NCBI GenBank assembly: GCA_903875465.1
Contig: CAIQWB010000099.1
Coordinates: 62,001 to 126,000 of the forward strand
Source of the DNA: an uncultured Verrucomicrobia subdivision 3 bacterium
Lineage (GTDB): Bacteria; Verrucomicrobiota; Verrucomicrobiia; Limisphaerales; UBA11358
Length of the DNA stretch: 64,000 nt
Direction: 5' to 3'
In this document: positions 10,901 to 19,593 of the stretch, piece by piece
Layout: every line of letters starts with the position of its first letter
How positions within the stretch are numbered: the stretch's first letter is position 1
The notes under the pieces: model-generated
Database searches by the model: none
Seen by the model: only the letters and a program-made list of their open reading frames with translations
What the model was told of the DNA's origin: nothing
Program-made: the position numbers and the translations under genes

Positions 10901-12271
10901 CGTGAACCCAAAACCGCCGCTCGGGCTCGTCAGTCCACACAAACGGTTGCGCATTAGCGACCAGAGTCGGCCGCGCTCTGCCAGCCGGCTGTTATCATGC
11001 GTTTCACTGTAATGCACGTACGCCCCAATGTGCGCGCTCTGCTGATTGGCATAATCCAGGTAGCCGGCCACTTCGGCCCCGGAGTAATTTTGGAACAACT
11101 CGGAGTAGGCCCATTGCATCCCGCCCTCGGTGAGCAATGCTTCCGTCGCGGACCAGGCCCCACCGAGACCTTCCAGCAAGAAAATCGCCTCCGGAAATTC
11201 ATTGCGCACCCGGGCAATAATGTATTGCCAGGCCGGCACCGGAATTTTGTAGCCGGCATCGCAACGGAACCCGTCCACCCCGCGCCGGCAGCACACCAGG
11301 AGCGCGTCGGCGATGATGTCCCACAACGCCACGCTATGCTGCTCCAATTCCACCAAATCCTCCCAAACGGTGCCCCACGCACCGGGGCTGGCAAATTCGC
11401 CGTTCGGTTGCTTGAGGAAAAATTCGGGGTGGGTTTCCTGCAAAACGGAACCCCAGCCGGTATGGTTGATGACAATGTCAATGAACACCCGGGCCCCCAG
11501 CGCGTGGGCGGCATGGGTCAATTCCACAAACTGGTCCACCCCCGTCGTGCGCTTGTCAAATTCCACCAGGGCGGGGTCAATCGCCGTGAGGTCCAAAGCC
11601 GCGTACGGACTGCCCAACCGCCCGAAGCGCGCATACGTGGTGGGCGTGGGATGAATGGGCAGCAGATGAATGATGCGGCACCCGAGGCGCTGAATGATAT
11701 GCGGCAACTGGCGCGGGAGGTCGCGTAATGTGCCCGAGGGCGGCAGGGTGGCATAACCTTTGGCCTCCAGCGCGGTGAGCTCGGCCTCCAGCCGGTCATC
11801 CTTGGTCGAGGCCAGGGATTTGGTCTCGCCAAAGAGCCGCGTGAAGGCGCAATAGATGGTGTTGGCCGTGCGGCAAAAATCCGGGTGGACACTCAGGCCC
11901 AGGTCCGGGCCGGCGGGCCAGTACTGCCAGCCCTGCGGGTCGAGCAAATAGGCTTTGGCTTTGAAATAACCGGTTTCCGTCACGGGCAGCACCAGTTCCC
12001 AGCCGTCGGCGGTGGGAATCATGGGCAAATCCTGCCAGGAAGCACCGGCCCCTTGCGCGCCTCCGGCATGGGCGGCGATGATTTCCTGGCGGACCACGGC
12101 AGCTCGGCCAAGGTTGGTCCGCAAGCGGGCTTGCCAGCCCGCCTGGCGGCCTGGTTTTTTACCGTCGATTAATTGAAAACGGACCGAGTCCCCCACGAAA
12201 CGCACAAGGCGTTCGCCCGGGGCCGGAGTCATTACTGGTATGGGTTGCTCCACGAACAAACCTTGTACCAT
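7943..12271 (-). CDS. Glycogen debranching enzyme, GH13-type plus amylo-alpha-1,6-glucosidase domain
   Basis: Two catalytic modules are visible in about 1442 residues. The N-terminal half is a GH13-type barrel: VFIDIVINHTGW near 270, GVDGFRCDAG near 335 (nucleophile Asp), FLLEGLGG near 370 (acid/base Glu) and SETHDNSRL near 428. The C-terminal half is the GDE (GH133) domain, with GYPWFLDWGRDSL near 1070 and THWRSPSHFTWMDT-like WSPSHFTWMDTNYPAG, followed by EIQALW and NGTAWTW. This is the order of the bifunctional transferase/glucosidase debranchers of eukaryotes and some bacteria. I prefer the ATG at 12271 to a TTG 18 bases upstream. It is the last gene of an osmC-CBM48-debranching run, 34 bases after the CBM48 gene. 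Confidence 0.92.
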   Translation of the reverse strand: MVQGLFVEQPIPVMTPAPGERLVRFVGDSVRFQLIDGKKPGRQAGWQARLRTNLGRAAVVRQEIIAAHAGGAQGAGASWQDLPMIPTADGWELVLPVTETGYFKAKAYLLDPQGWQYWPAGPDLGLSVHPDFCRTANTIYCAFTRLFGETKSLASTKDDRLEAELTALEAKGYATLPPSGTLRDLPRQLPHIIQRLGCRIIHLLPIHPTPTTYARFGRLGSPYAALDLTAIDPALVEFDKRTTGVDQFVELTHAAHALGARVFIDIVINHTGWGSVLQETHPEFFLKQPNGEFASPGAWGTVWEDLVELEQHSVALWDIIADALLVCCRRGVDGFRCDAGYKIPVPAWQYIIARVRNEFPEAIFLLEGLGGAWSATEALLTEGGMQWAYSELFQNYSGAEVAGYLDYANQQSAHIGAYVHYSETHDNSRLAERGRLWSLMRNRLCGLTSPSGGFGFTCGVEWLAAEKIRVHGNTGLNWGSADNIVLELAQLNQLLTDHPAFFDGATLTRLSPANSPVYTLLRTSAEGLDQVLVLVNTDTTQAHSLALPLAQLPEKMAAFNVDLLGQPLPAGTRDDQQITFNLLPGACHCLAAGPIPAGLNGETYRRTRAQAAWALTALQCVLPIEAIQEPDWRWLAGQVERSAEDLLAAASHLANSTNPGSLAEALTAALENRIFCPVITWSLVDARRITPVPPGHWLLIADTSPFRARLESGPLREHVQSIAAGGRHLAFFAPRQTPAETTLVVQRQDVIAQPVRAAIRFLAPEPWPATIEPAAHANDLVLLTNGIGGMARLGIDLGRVQSKYDCVLGANLNPTVPVDRHVLVKRMRVWINADGFISALDLKNLAGFEAGPPAAWHFVAQAGNGRTVEIELLADMVPGRNTTVFHFHRPSEFKAVGKQLPADKDVRLTVRFDIEDRNFHSETKRNAGADYHFASRTHALDNKPGFAFTPAPDRQLRIAASSGTYHAAPEWCENIPHPVEQTRGQTGSGDAYSPGWFELPLVKGADVALVVTAELGEPTATEIRLKTHAKRGKATAEDWGERLKRAAGAYVVRRDSGKTVIAGYPWFLDWGRDSLICARGLLAAGLVTEVKQLLLTFARFEDKGTLPNTIHGNDVSNRDTSDAPLWFGMVCEMLAELDPKFYQTPVDDAKRTVADVLQSIAKYYLTGTPNGIHADPDSALVWSPSHFTWMDTNYPAGTPREGYPVEIQALWIRLLQQVAKISPAAEQKKWRDLADRAMLSLDKLFWLEGPGWFADVLMGGSRVIARDAVVSDALRNNCLFLVSLGLVTGERAKRCVAAAQKYLVVPGALRTLAPLPVQTPLPIYANDWRPLNDPKNPYWPRYEGDEDTRRKPAYHNGTAWTWTFPVFCEALAVAWDFSPVAVAAAKAYLGSAETILDTGCIGQLPEILDGDAPHTQRGCDAQAWGVTESLRVWELLKGKAGS

Positions 12272-12305
12272 GAACCCGTCCGGAGACAAAGCAAAAGCGG
12301 AATTT

Positions 12306-12677
12306 TTACTTTGTCTGGCTGAATAACATGAACAAGCGCGGACCGCGCGGGGTGCTCAGTGCCCAGGCCTTTTCCTGCTCCGTGGTGGGAATGGCCAGGC
12401 CATCGGCGTGCGCGTCTTTGGCCGGCTGGCCATCCACCAGCAGCATATAATGATGTGTGCAATTGCCCGGCAGGTTGTTGAGGGTCAGTTGCCAGACCTT
12501 GCCGCTCGCGTCCAGTTCCAGGGGCACGGCCTGCCAGTCGCTGAAGGTGCCAATGACCGCCACTGACTGCGGCGGCGGCGTGTTGGGGTCCGCCGGTTCC
12601 CAGCGGAACACTTTGCTGAAGGTCAGGGATTTTTTCGGCACCGGAGCAGCGCCGTTATAAGCATTCAGGGGAGGCAT
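12306..12677 (-). CDS. Glycogen-binding (CBM48/AMPK-type) domain protein
   Basis: This 123-residue protein is almost only one domain. VAVIGTFSDWQAVPLELD, followed by VWQLTLNNLPGN and YMLLVDGQPAKD, is the beta-sandwich pattern of AMPK beta/CBM48 glycogen-binding modules, including the GxFSDW and tryptophan surface. No catalytic domain follows. Next to a debranching enzyme it may target or regulate that enzyme on glycogen; this is inference from context. The start ATG gives MPPLNAYNG; a GTG seven codons upstream is possible but falls within 1 base of the osmC stop. Confidence 0.85.
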   Translation of the reverse strand: MPPLNAYNGAAPVPKKSLTFSKVFRWEPADPNTPPPQSVAVIGTFSDWQAVPLELDASGKVWQLTLNNLPGNCTHHYMLLVDGQPAKDAHADGLAIPTTEQEKAWALSTPRGPRLFMLFSQTK

Positions 12678-12698
12678 TTTATTGAAACTTAAAACCAC

Positions 12699-13124
12699 TT
12701 ACAGTTCAAAGGTGGCATCCAAAGTGACTGTGGCATTCAGCAGCCGGGAGATCGGGCAGCCCGCCTTGGCGGCCGCCGCGATGTCACGCACTTTGCCCTC
12801 ATCGGCACCGGGGATTTTCGCAGTCATCGTGAGATGCGATTCGGTGACGGTAAACCCGGCGTCCGTTTTTTCCAGGGTGATGGCGGCCCTGGTATGAATG
12901 GCGGCCGGCGTAATCCCCGCTTTGCCCAGCTCGGCGGCAAAGGCCATGGAGAAACAGCCGGCGTGCGCGGCCGCGATGAGTTCCTCGGGATTGGTGCCCA
13001 CGCCATTTTCAAAGCGCGTGTCAAAGGAGTACTGCGTTTCCTTGAGCACCCCGCTCTCCGTGGAAATGCTGCCCTTGCCGTCTTTCAAACCACCCTGCCA
13101 GATTGCCGATGCCGTGCGTTTCAT
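12699..13124 (-). CDS. OsmC family peroxiredoxin
   Basis: OsmC/Ohr proteins reduce organic hydroperoxides with two cysteines. The peroxidatic Cys is in AAHAGCFSMAFAAEL and the second in AAAKAGCPISRLL, both with family context. MKRTASAIWQGGLKDGKG is a typical OsmC N-terminus, so I use the ATG at 13124; the frame is open further upstream but that extension has no family resemblance. 141 residues is the normal length. It lies 21 bases upstream of the CBM48 gene and is divergent from the SPATA20-like gene, with a shared upstream region of about 170 bases. Confidence 0.93.
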   Translation of the reverse strand: MKRTASAIWQGGLKDGKGSISTESGVLKETQYSFDTRFENGVGTNPEELIAAAHAGCFSMAFAAELGKAGITPAAIHTRAAITLEKTDAGFTVTESHLTMTAKIPGADEGKVRDIAAAAKAGCPISRLLNATVTLDATFEL

Positions 13125-13293
13125 AAATCGTTCAATTCGTTCGTTTTGTCCCGGCGGGAATTCACCCGGACCCGAGCCACAGTAACGCGGCCGCGCGAAT
13201 TTCTCAAGGGGCCACACAAAAATAGCCGGGCACTCCCTTCCCGCCCACCCTTTCAATTTGAAAGCGCTTCCCTCACTCGTTACCTTGTCCCGC

Positions 13294-15366
13294 ATGTCTG
13301 TTCGCCCCACCAATTTGCTGGCCCTGGAAAAATCACCCTACCTGTTGCAGCACGCCCACAATCCCGTGGACTGGCATGCGTGGAATGCCCCCTCCTTCGC
13401 CCGCGCCCGCGCCGAGAACAAACCCATTTTTTTGAGCATCGGTTATTCCACCTGCCACTGGTGCCATGTCATGGAGCGCGAAACCTTCGAGAGCGTGGCG
13501 GTGGGCAACTACCTCAAGGACCATTTTATCAGCATCAAGGTGGACCGCGAGGAACGGCCGGATGTGGATAAAATTTACATGACCTTCGTTCAGTCCACCA
13601 CCGGCTCCGGCGGCTGGCCTTTGACGGTATTTTTGACACCTGAACTCAAGCCGTTTTACGGCGGCACCTACTTTCCGCCGGAAAATCGCCACGGCCGGCC
13701 CGGATTTTTACAAATTTTAACGCAAATTAATGAAGTCTGGCAATCCCGCCAGGGTGAGGTGATCGCCTCGGCCGAAGAAATGCATGCCCGCTTGGAACTG
13801 GCCACCCAGACGGTCTCGGGTTCCGGCCTGCTTACCGCCGGTCTGCTGCAGCAGGCCGGCCGGGGTTTTAAAGGCCTGTATGACCCCGAATTCGGCGGCT
13901 TTGGGGATGCCCCTAAATTTCCCCAGCCCAGTATTCCCTCCGCGATGCTGCGGTATGGCCGGCGCTTTCAAGACCCGGAGGCCACCCGGATGGTTTTAAA
14001 CACCTGCCGGCACATGGCCGCCGGCGGAATTAATGACCAGCTCGGCGGTGGCTTTGCCCGCTACTCCGTGGATGCCCAATGGCTCGTGCCGCATTTCGAG
14101 AAGATGCTCTATGACAATGCCCAACTGGTGCAGCTGTATTTGGATGCCCACTTGCTCAATCCGGTCGCCCAAGACCAGCCCGGCCCCCCGCACGCCGACG
14201 TGGCGCGCGCCATCCTCGATTACGTGTTGCGCGACATGACCCATCCCGCGGGCGGTTTTTATTCCGCCGAGGATGCCGATAGCGAAGGGCAGGAGGGCAA
14301 GTTTTATTGCTGGACCCGCACTGAATTGGCGGGACTGCTGAGCCTGGACGAATTTAAAGTGGTGGCCCGCCACTACAACATTACGGAGCCGGGTAATTTC
14401 GTGGATCATAGTCATCCCTCGCCTTTGCCAAATTTGAATGTGCTGAGTGTCGTGGACGCCGTTTTATCCCCGGCGGAACACGCCACCCTGGCGGCGGCAA
14501 AAGCCAAAATGTTCGCCGCCCGCACCAAACGCGTGCGTCCGCATTTGGATGATAAAGTCCTCTCGTCTTGGAACGGCCTGATGCTCGGCGCCTTCGCCCG
14601 GGCCTGCGCGGTTTTGGGCGACGAAAAATACCGTCACGCCGCCGAAAGAAATCTGGCCTTTATTCAGGCGAATTTATGGTCCCCACCGGGTGTTACCGGC
14701 ACTGGCACCTTATTCCACCGCTGGCGCGCCGGCGAGCACGACCAGGTGCAATTATTGGAGGCCTATGCCTTCCAGCTTGCCGGCGTGCTCGAATTGTACG
14801 AGGCCACCTTGGTGCCAGCGCACCTGGACTTTGCCATTGCCCTGGCTGAGGCCCTGTTGGAGAAGTTTTTTGACCCGGAGCACGGCGGGTTCTGGCAAAG
14901 CGGGGCGGGGGCCAGTGATTTGATTTTGCGGGTGAAGGACGATTACGATGGCGCGGAACCCTCCGGCAATTCCGTGGCCACCTTGGCCCTGCTCAAGCTG
15001 GCGGCGATCACCGGGCGCGATAAATTTCGCTTTCCGGCCGTGGCCACCCTCCATTGTTTTGCCGCGCGCCTGACCAAGGTGCCCCAGGCGGTCCCGTTTC
15101 TCCTGCATGCCCTTGATTTTTGGCTGGATGAACCCCGCCGCGTGGTGATCGCCGGCGATCCGCAAACGCCCGCCGGTCAGGCGCTCATCCGCGCCGCTCA
15201 TGCCGTGTACCAACCCAACAAAGTGGTGCTGGGCAACCAGGGGGCCGTGGAACCGTTCGCCTTGACCCTGCCCGCCCCGGCTGGTTCGCTCGCATATGTG
15301 TGCACGGGAACTGCCTGCCAGCCGCCCACGAATGAACCAAGGGTGGTGGCCGCTAGCTTGGCGTGA
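13294..15366 (+). CDS. Thioredoxin domain protein, DUF255/SPATA20 (YyaL) family
   Basis: The N-terminal DUF255 thioredoxin-like domain starts [19 protein letters not shown] and has the redox-type motif [10 protein letters not shown] (Cys54, Cys57), followed by [10 protein letters not shown]. The rest is an (alpha/alpha) barrel resembling N-acylglucosamine epimerase folds ([35 protein letters not shown]). Family members are widespread, but their biochemical role is not settled. 690 residues is full length. The ATG at 13294 fits the family N-terminus; an upstream TTG adds 12 unrelated residues. Confidence 0.93.
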   Translation: MSVRPTNLLALEKSPYLLQHAHNPVDWHAWNAPSFARARAENKPIFLSIGYSTCHWCHVMERETFESVAVGNYLKDHFISIKVDREERPDVDKIYMTFVQSTTGSGGWPLTVFLTPELKPFYGGTYFPPENRHGRPGFLQILTQINEVWQSRQGEVIASAEEMHARLELATQTVSGSGLLTAGLLQQAGRGFKGLYDPEFGGFGDAPKFPQPSIPSAMLRYGRRFQDPEATRMVLNTCRHMAAGGINDQLGGGFARYSVDAQWLVPHFEKMLYDNAQLVQLYLDAHLLNPVAQDQPGPPHADVARAILDYVLRDMTHPAGGFYSAEDADSEGQEGKFYCWTRTELAGLLSLDEFKVVARHYNITEPGNFVDHSHPSPLPNLNVLSVVDAVLSPAEHATLAAAKAKMFAARTKRVRPHLDDKVLSSWNGLMLGAFARACAVLGDEKYRHAAERNLAFIQANLWSPPGVTGTGTLFHRWRAGEHDQVQLLEAYAFQLAGVLELYEATLVPAHLDFAIALAEALLEKFFDPEHGGFWQSGAGASDLILRVKDDYDGAEPSGNSVATLALLKLAAITGRDKFRFPAVATLHCFAARLTKVPQAVPFLLHALDFWLDEPRRVVIAGDPQTPAGQALIRAAHAVYQPNKVVLGNQGAVEPFALTLPAPAGSLAYVCTGTACQPPTNEPRVVAASLA

Positions 15367-15615
15367 AATGGGCGATCTCCTCAAATGGAGCGTTCGGTTC
15401 GGGAAATGTCCCATTCTAGGCAGGTTGGGCAAAAAAGGCGGTTTGCCCGGGCGTTAGGTGCTCGAAAGTGCCGGTTTTGGCTGTTTTAAAACATGGCACG
15501 CGGGTTGCGTCCTATTTTCCAAAATCGTTGACCTACCGGCCTGGTTGCAAGGGAACACCCACGGTGGCCCGTGGGCTTTTGACCCTGGCCGGTCAGCGTT
15601 TTTGCATTATTCGAC

Positions 15616-17013
15616 ATGAAACGGATCGGCATTCTCACGGCGGGCGGGGATACCCCCGCTCTTAACGCCACTATTCACGGGGTGGTCACCCGGGCCAATC
15701 AGCTCAAAGTGGAGGTGATTGGGCTTATCAAGGGCTTCAACTGCCTGTTCAATCCCCGCGTGCCGCACGTGCAATTGAATCCCCTTTTTCAAGCCATTCC
15801 TGAGCTCGATCCCACCAAAGGCGGCACGCTGATTGGTTCCTCGCGCGATTTTGTGGACCCCGAGAAAACGGAGGATCTGGATATGGTGGTGTCCCGGCTT
15901 AAGCAGCTGGGGATTGAGGGACTGATTTGTGTGGGCGGCGACGGCACTTTGAACGGCCTGCAACCGCTCGCCGAGCGTCTGCCGGTGGTTTTGGCACCCA
16001 AGACCATTGATAATGATTTGGGTTTGAATTACGCGAGTGAACCCGATGAATGGGTCCGCGCGGCCGATCCCACGTCCCGCGCCGGCTATCGCTACAAACA
16101 ATCGGAGTCGCGCGCGGTGTTTGATCTGAACCACATCATTAATTACGTGACCCCGGGGTATGCCACCTCAGTGTTTGTCTCTGCGGGCGGTGTGGAGCGC
16201 ATTCGCACCACTGCCGAAAGCCATCGCCGGATTGCCATCATTGAGGTCATGGGACGCCATTCCGGCTACATCGCCCTGGGGTCGGCTTACGGTCAGCCGG
16301 ATATTATTCTCGTGCCGGAGATCGCGCCTGACCTGGAGTTGCTCGTGGCCCAGGTGAAACATTTGTATGACTTGCAGAAAAACGTCGTGATTGTTTGCGG
16401 CGAGGGCATTGTCGATGAGCAAGGCCGGGAATTAGGCGCGGAATCCAAGTCCACCGACCCGGCGGGTAATTTGATTTTGAGCGGGGCGGCGGAAGCCTTG
16501 CGCGCCAAGCTCATCCAGATGATCGGGGACAAATATTTTCAACTCTATCGCCGGGGCGATTCCGCCAAGGAGGCGATCTTCACCCGTAAAGTGGGCCATA
16601 CCCAGCGCGGCGGCCGGCCAATTCTATTTGACCGCTTTTATGCCGCCATGCAAGGCGCCAAGGCGGTCGATCTGCTGGTGGAGGGGCGCAATAACGCGGT
16701 TTCCATCTTGCAGTACCATTCTTCCCGGGGCTTTTATGTGGAGGGTTACGATGCCAACCGGTTCCGCGACCGCTGGGGTTTGATTCACGCCCGGAAAATG
16801 CATCCCTCGCTTTACGATCCCAAGCTGATGAAGCCATCCAAACTGGGGATAGAGTATCTCCTGCCCATCTTCACCGACGCCATTGGCTTGGACGATATGG
16901 AACATATGCGCCGCACCCTGTTTGCCGCCGGCAACCTGTCGCAACCGTATCATTCCATCAATACGGATGTCCACAAACGCATCCGTTACCTGACTGGGGA
17001 ATTGGCCAAATAA
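15616..17013 (+). CDS. 6-phosphofructokinase
   Basis: Phosphorylates fructose 6-phosphate in glycolysis. GGDTPALN (residues 10-17), GGDGTLNG (107-114), PKTIDND (128-134) and the substrate-binding EVMGRHSGYIAL are all present. Gly after GGD favours ATP as donor, while Lys in PKTIDND is shared with PPi-dependent and plant-type ATP enzymes. The protein therefore belongs to the mixed Gly/Lys group, where ATP use is the better guess. At 465 residues it is longer than the 320-residue E. coli enzyme, as usual for this group. It stands alone, with a 250-base region upstream holding no gene. Confidence 0.93.
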   Translation: MKRIGILTAGGDTPALNATIHGVVTRANQLKVEVIGLIKGFNCLFNPRVPHVQLNPLFQAIPELDPTKGGTLIGSSRDFVDPEKTEDLDMVVSRLKQLGIEGLICVGGDGTLNGLQPLAERLPVVLAPKTIDNDLGLNYASEPDEWVRAADPTSRAGYRYKQSESRAVFDLNHIINYVTPGYATSVFVSAGGVERIRTTAESHRRIAIIEVMGRHSGYIALGSAYGQPDIILVPEIAPDLELLVAQVKHLYDLQKNVVIVCGEGIVDEQGRELGAESKSTDPAGNLILSGAAEALRAKLIQMIGDKYFQLYRRGDSAKEAIFTRKVGHTQRGGRPILFDRFYAAMQGAKAVDLLVEGRNNAVSILQYHSSRGFYVEGYDANRFRDRWGLIHARKMHPSLYDPKLMKPSKLGIEYLLPIFTDAIGLDDMEHMRRTLFAAGNLSQPYHSINTDVHKRIRYLTGELAK

Positions 17014-17157
17014 TCCACCCCGTGTTCGAACCGCTCCCCAAGGGTTGAGGCTCATGAATGGGCCGTGAAAGTTTCACCGAACCCTGACTCCACCGGTTGA
17101 CGCGTTTTCCAACGGGATGGCGGCAATCTGTTTGCTGCCATCCCCTTGGCCGCCCGG

Positions 17158-18327
17158 TCAATCGATATAAGTGCGGGGTTCCTGCTCGTGGTGCGTCTCG
17201 TTTTCCGTATGACCAGTTTCTGAATGCACTGGTTCGTGGGCCGTGGAGTCGCACGGAACCGTTTCAACTGCTTCGTGGGCCACCGGTTCGGGGGGCAGGG
17301 GTTCGCGGAAATTTTGATCGCGTTGCCCGGGTTGGCTGGCTTCCCGCGGCGGTTGCTCCCGCTGGATTTGGTCGCGGTGCGACTGCTCCCGTTGCTCCCG
17401 CGGTTCTCGTTGGTCGCGCTGTCCGCCCTGTTGGCGGTTGCCCTGGTCACGATTACCTTGAAAACGATTGCCTTGTTCCCGGCCACCTTGCTGGCGGTTG
17501 CCTTGGTCCCGATTCCCCTGATCGCGGTTGCCCTGATCACGTGAGTCCCGTTGGTCCCGTTGATTGTATTCGCGGGGACCATTCTCCCGCGGAGCGTTTT
17601 CCCGGGGATCATCCCGGCGAGTGCGTGGCGCCAGATTCTGAAACTGCCGCAAAGCCCGGCGGAGCGATTCAATTTCCCGTTCGTCCGTCAACTTCTGGCG
17701 TTCCGCTATTTCCACCAGTTCCAAAACCTCATCCATCTGGTCCAGCGCATCGCGCAAGGCATCCACGATTTTGGTGATTTCCTCAATGGCTTGGGTAACC
17801 GCCGAGGCCGCGGCCGGGCGGAAAGCCGGCCGGGGCGCCACATAAGGCGCGGGCGCGGGGCGCGCCGGGGCGGGCGGAATAAAAGCGGGCTTGATCGGCG
17901 GGGGGCGTGATTCGACCGGTTGCGGAGCGGAAGCTTCGACCGGTTCCTGCGCCACGGCCACCATCGGCGCCTCCGCTTCGGGTGCTCCGGGGGCTTCTAC
18001 AAAATTGTCTTGCGGCTCCGGGGCGGTCGCTTCCGCCGGGGTGGGGTTTGCTTCCACCGCTGGGCCATTCGCTTCGTGGCCGGTTGGAGATTCTTCCATA
18101 TCCTGGGGGGTTTCGGTGAACTCAGCCTCCTCGTGCGGTTGTCCGGCATCGGGTTCGGGCTCACCTCCGGCCGCGTGAACGGGCGGGATATTGGTGGTCA
18201 AGGGTGTGGCGCGCCGTGGACCGCGGGACCGACCGCGACCACCACGACGACCACGACGGCGATTGGCTCCCAAACTTTTGGGAGCATCGGTCCGTTTGCT
18301 TTCAACTGGTTGTTCCTCTGGAGACAT
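17158..18327 (-). CDS. Disordered Arg/Gln/Asn/Pro-rich protein with central coiled coil
   Basis: No family was recognised. The N-terminus carries a strongly basic patch (NRRRGRRGGRGRSRGPRR, about residues 22-39), reminiscent of RNA-binding RGG/arginine-rich tails. Then come an acidic, Ala/Pro/Glu-rich stretch and a proline-rich run. A predicted helical segment near residues 172-235 (ITKIVDALRDALDQMDEVLE and following) is followed by about 60 residues of RDQGN/RQQGG/REQRE repeats. The tail is acidic and His/Glu-rich. The whole looks intrinsically disordered except for the helix. It is convergent with pfk and 44 bases downstream of the FIST gene, so it may be part of the lysA transcript. Real coding is likely, because the frame is open with consistent composition. 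Confidence 0.7.
   Translation of the reverse strand: MSPEEQPVESKRTDAPKSLGANRRRGRRGGRGRSRGPRRATPLTTNIPPVHAAGGEPEPDAGQPHEEAEFTETPQDMEESPTGHEANGPAVEANPTPAEATAPEPQDNFVEAPGAPEAEAPMVAVAQEPVEASAPQPVESRPPPIKPAFIPPAPARPAPAPYVAPRPAFRPAAASAVTQAIEEITKIVDALRDALDQMDEVLELVEIAERQKLTDEREIESLRRALRQFQNLAPRTRRDDPRENAPRENGPREYNQRDQRDSRDQGNRDQGNRDQGNRQQGGREQGNRFQGNRDQGNRQQGGQRDQREPREQREQSHRDQIQREQPPREASQPGQRDQNFREPLPPEPVAHEAVETVPCDSTAHEPVHSETGHTENETHHEQEPRTYID
17395..17565 (-). repeat. Short in-gene tandem repeats encoding RDQGN-type pentapeptides
   Basis: Imperfect 15-base units (plus-strand core ttgccctggtcacga and variants such as ttgccttggtcccga) are repeated about ten times within the disordered protein gene. 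They encode RDQGN, RQQGG and REQGN. Such arrays change length by slippage. Confidence 0.7.
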
Positions 18328-18371
18328 TCCGGAGAGAGAATGGCTTGCCCGCGCGCAAAAGCAAAGGCCAA

Positions 18372-19589
18372 TTATTTGGCGGGGGCCGTCACTTTGGGTT
18401 TTTGCACGAACAAAGCCAGCGAGGCCGTAAAGCCGTGCAGGTAGTTTTTCTCACCGACCGGGCCAATTTCGCCATTGCAGAAAAAGCCCGCCAATCCCAG
18501 CGGCCCGAGGCACCGCTGGATGATTTCCGCGTCATGATTGGCCCGTCCAAACAAATGCTGCCCCCGGCCATTGCAGCAGCACAGGCAGCCACCATAAACG
18601 GTGGCCCCGGCTAATTTTTCCTTCGAATGCCCGAGCAATTCGGTCATGTCCTCCGTGGCCGCCGCCGCGTCGCGCCGCTGAAACTGCATGGTCTGGCCGG
18701 TCCGGGGCATGGCCCCCACCGCCAGCACCCCGGACTTGGGGTCGCCGCCGATTAAATTACGTACCAAAAAATCCCCGCGATGAAACTCCTCCAAATATTC
18801 ATTCACCACCAGCCCGATGAACAAATTGCCCTGCGCTTTGCGCTGTTCATCCGGGGGGAGCTTTTGAAACGTTTCCGCCAGCACCGCGTAAGCCGGCCGG
18901 TTGCCAATGTTGTGGATCAAGTTTTGTTCCACCCGGGTTAGCGTCCACGTTTCGCCGATCGGCGTACAGCCCTGGGAAATCACGCCGGTGAGCGCAACCT
19001 CCCCACCCACCGCAATCGCCACGCCACCTTCTTCAAACACCTCGCCATTCAGGTAAACCTGGGCCAGTGGCTCAGGGAAATTACCGCTGGCCAGCCCGCC
19101 AAACACCGGTCGTCCGGCAAACGCCTGGTTCCATGTACGAATCCAGCTTTCCGAATCCATGTGGAACGGATCCACAAAGGCCAGCCAGCCATTAATGTTC
19201 GGGGAACTCACGCCCGTTTCGGTGGCCCAATAATCCGCCTTGCCCCCGCTGGCCTCCTCCACTTGCTTTTGAGAAAAATAAATGCCCTTCAACTCCGCAC
19301 CCGGAAGTGAATAGAGGGCTAACACCAGGCCGGAGGAGTTTTCCAGCTCCTCTTCACCCGAAATCAAACCGTGGCTGGAACAGCCCGCCAATAGCGGGAT
19401 CCGGGCATGCACCCGCAATACTTCCAAGGCTTCGGCGGCATGCGGGAAAAAATTGGGACACATGAATACCAGCCCCAGCGACACCTCGGGAGCCAGGAGT
19501 TGCGCCCGCAGGTTTTCCGCCCATTTGCGCAGACCGTCATCGTCAAACTCCCCGGTCCAGTGCGCCACGACTGAGTATTCAGTTTTCAC
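18372..19589 (-). CDS. FIST N/FIST C domain protein
   Basis: FIST domains are ligand-sensing modules found in signal transduction proteins and in stand-alone proteins of unknown role. The FIST N region includes FMCPNFFPHAAEALEVLR, LLAGCSSHGLISGEEE and the GGLASGNFPEPLAQVYLNG block. The FIST C region covers about residues 230-375 (PADEQRKA-like PPDEQRKAQGNLFIGL, FLVRNLIGGDPKSGVLAVG). The C-terminus has several cysteines (GGCLCCCNGRG). 405 residues is normal for a stand-alone protein. It starts 4 bases after the lysA stop, so it is co-transcribed with lysA. Confidence 0.9.
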   Translation of the reverse strand: MKTEYSVVAHWTGEFDDDGLRKWAENLRAQLLAPEVSLGLVFMCPNFFPHAAEALEVLRVHARIPLLAGCSSHGLISGEEELENSSGLVLALYSLPGAELKGIYFSQKQVEEASGGKADYWATETGVSSPNINGWLAFVDPFHMDSESWIRTWNQAFAGRPVFGGLASGNFPEPLAQVYLNGEVFEEGGVAIAVGGEVALTGVISQGCTPIGETWTLTRVEQNLIHNIGNRPAYAVLAETFQKLPPDEQRKAQGNLFIGLVVNEYLEEFHRGDFLVRNLIGGDPKSGVLAVGAMPRTGQTMQFQRRDAAAATEDMTELLGHSKEKLAGATVYGGCLCCCNGRGQHLFGRANHDAEIIQRCLGPLGLAGFFCNGEIGPVGEKNYLHGFTASLALFVQKPKVTAPAK

Positions 19590-19593
19590 AATG

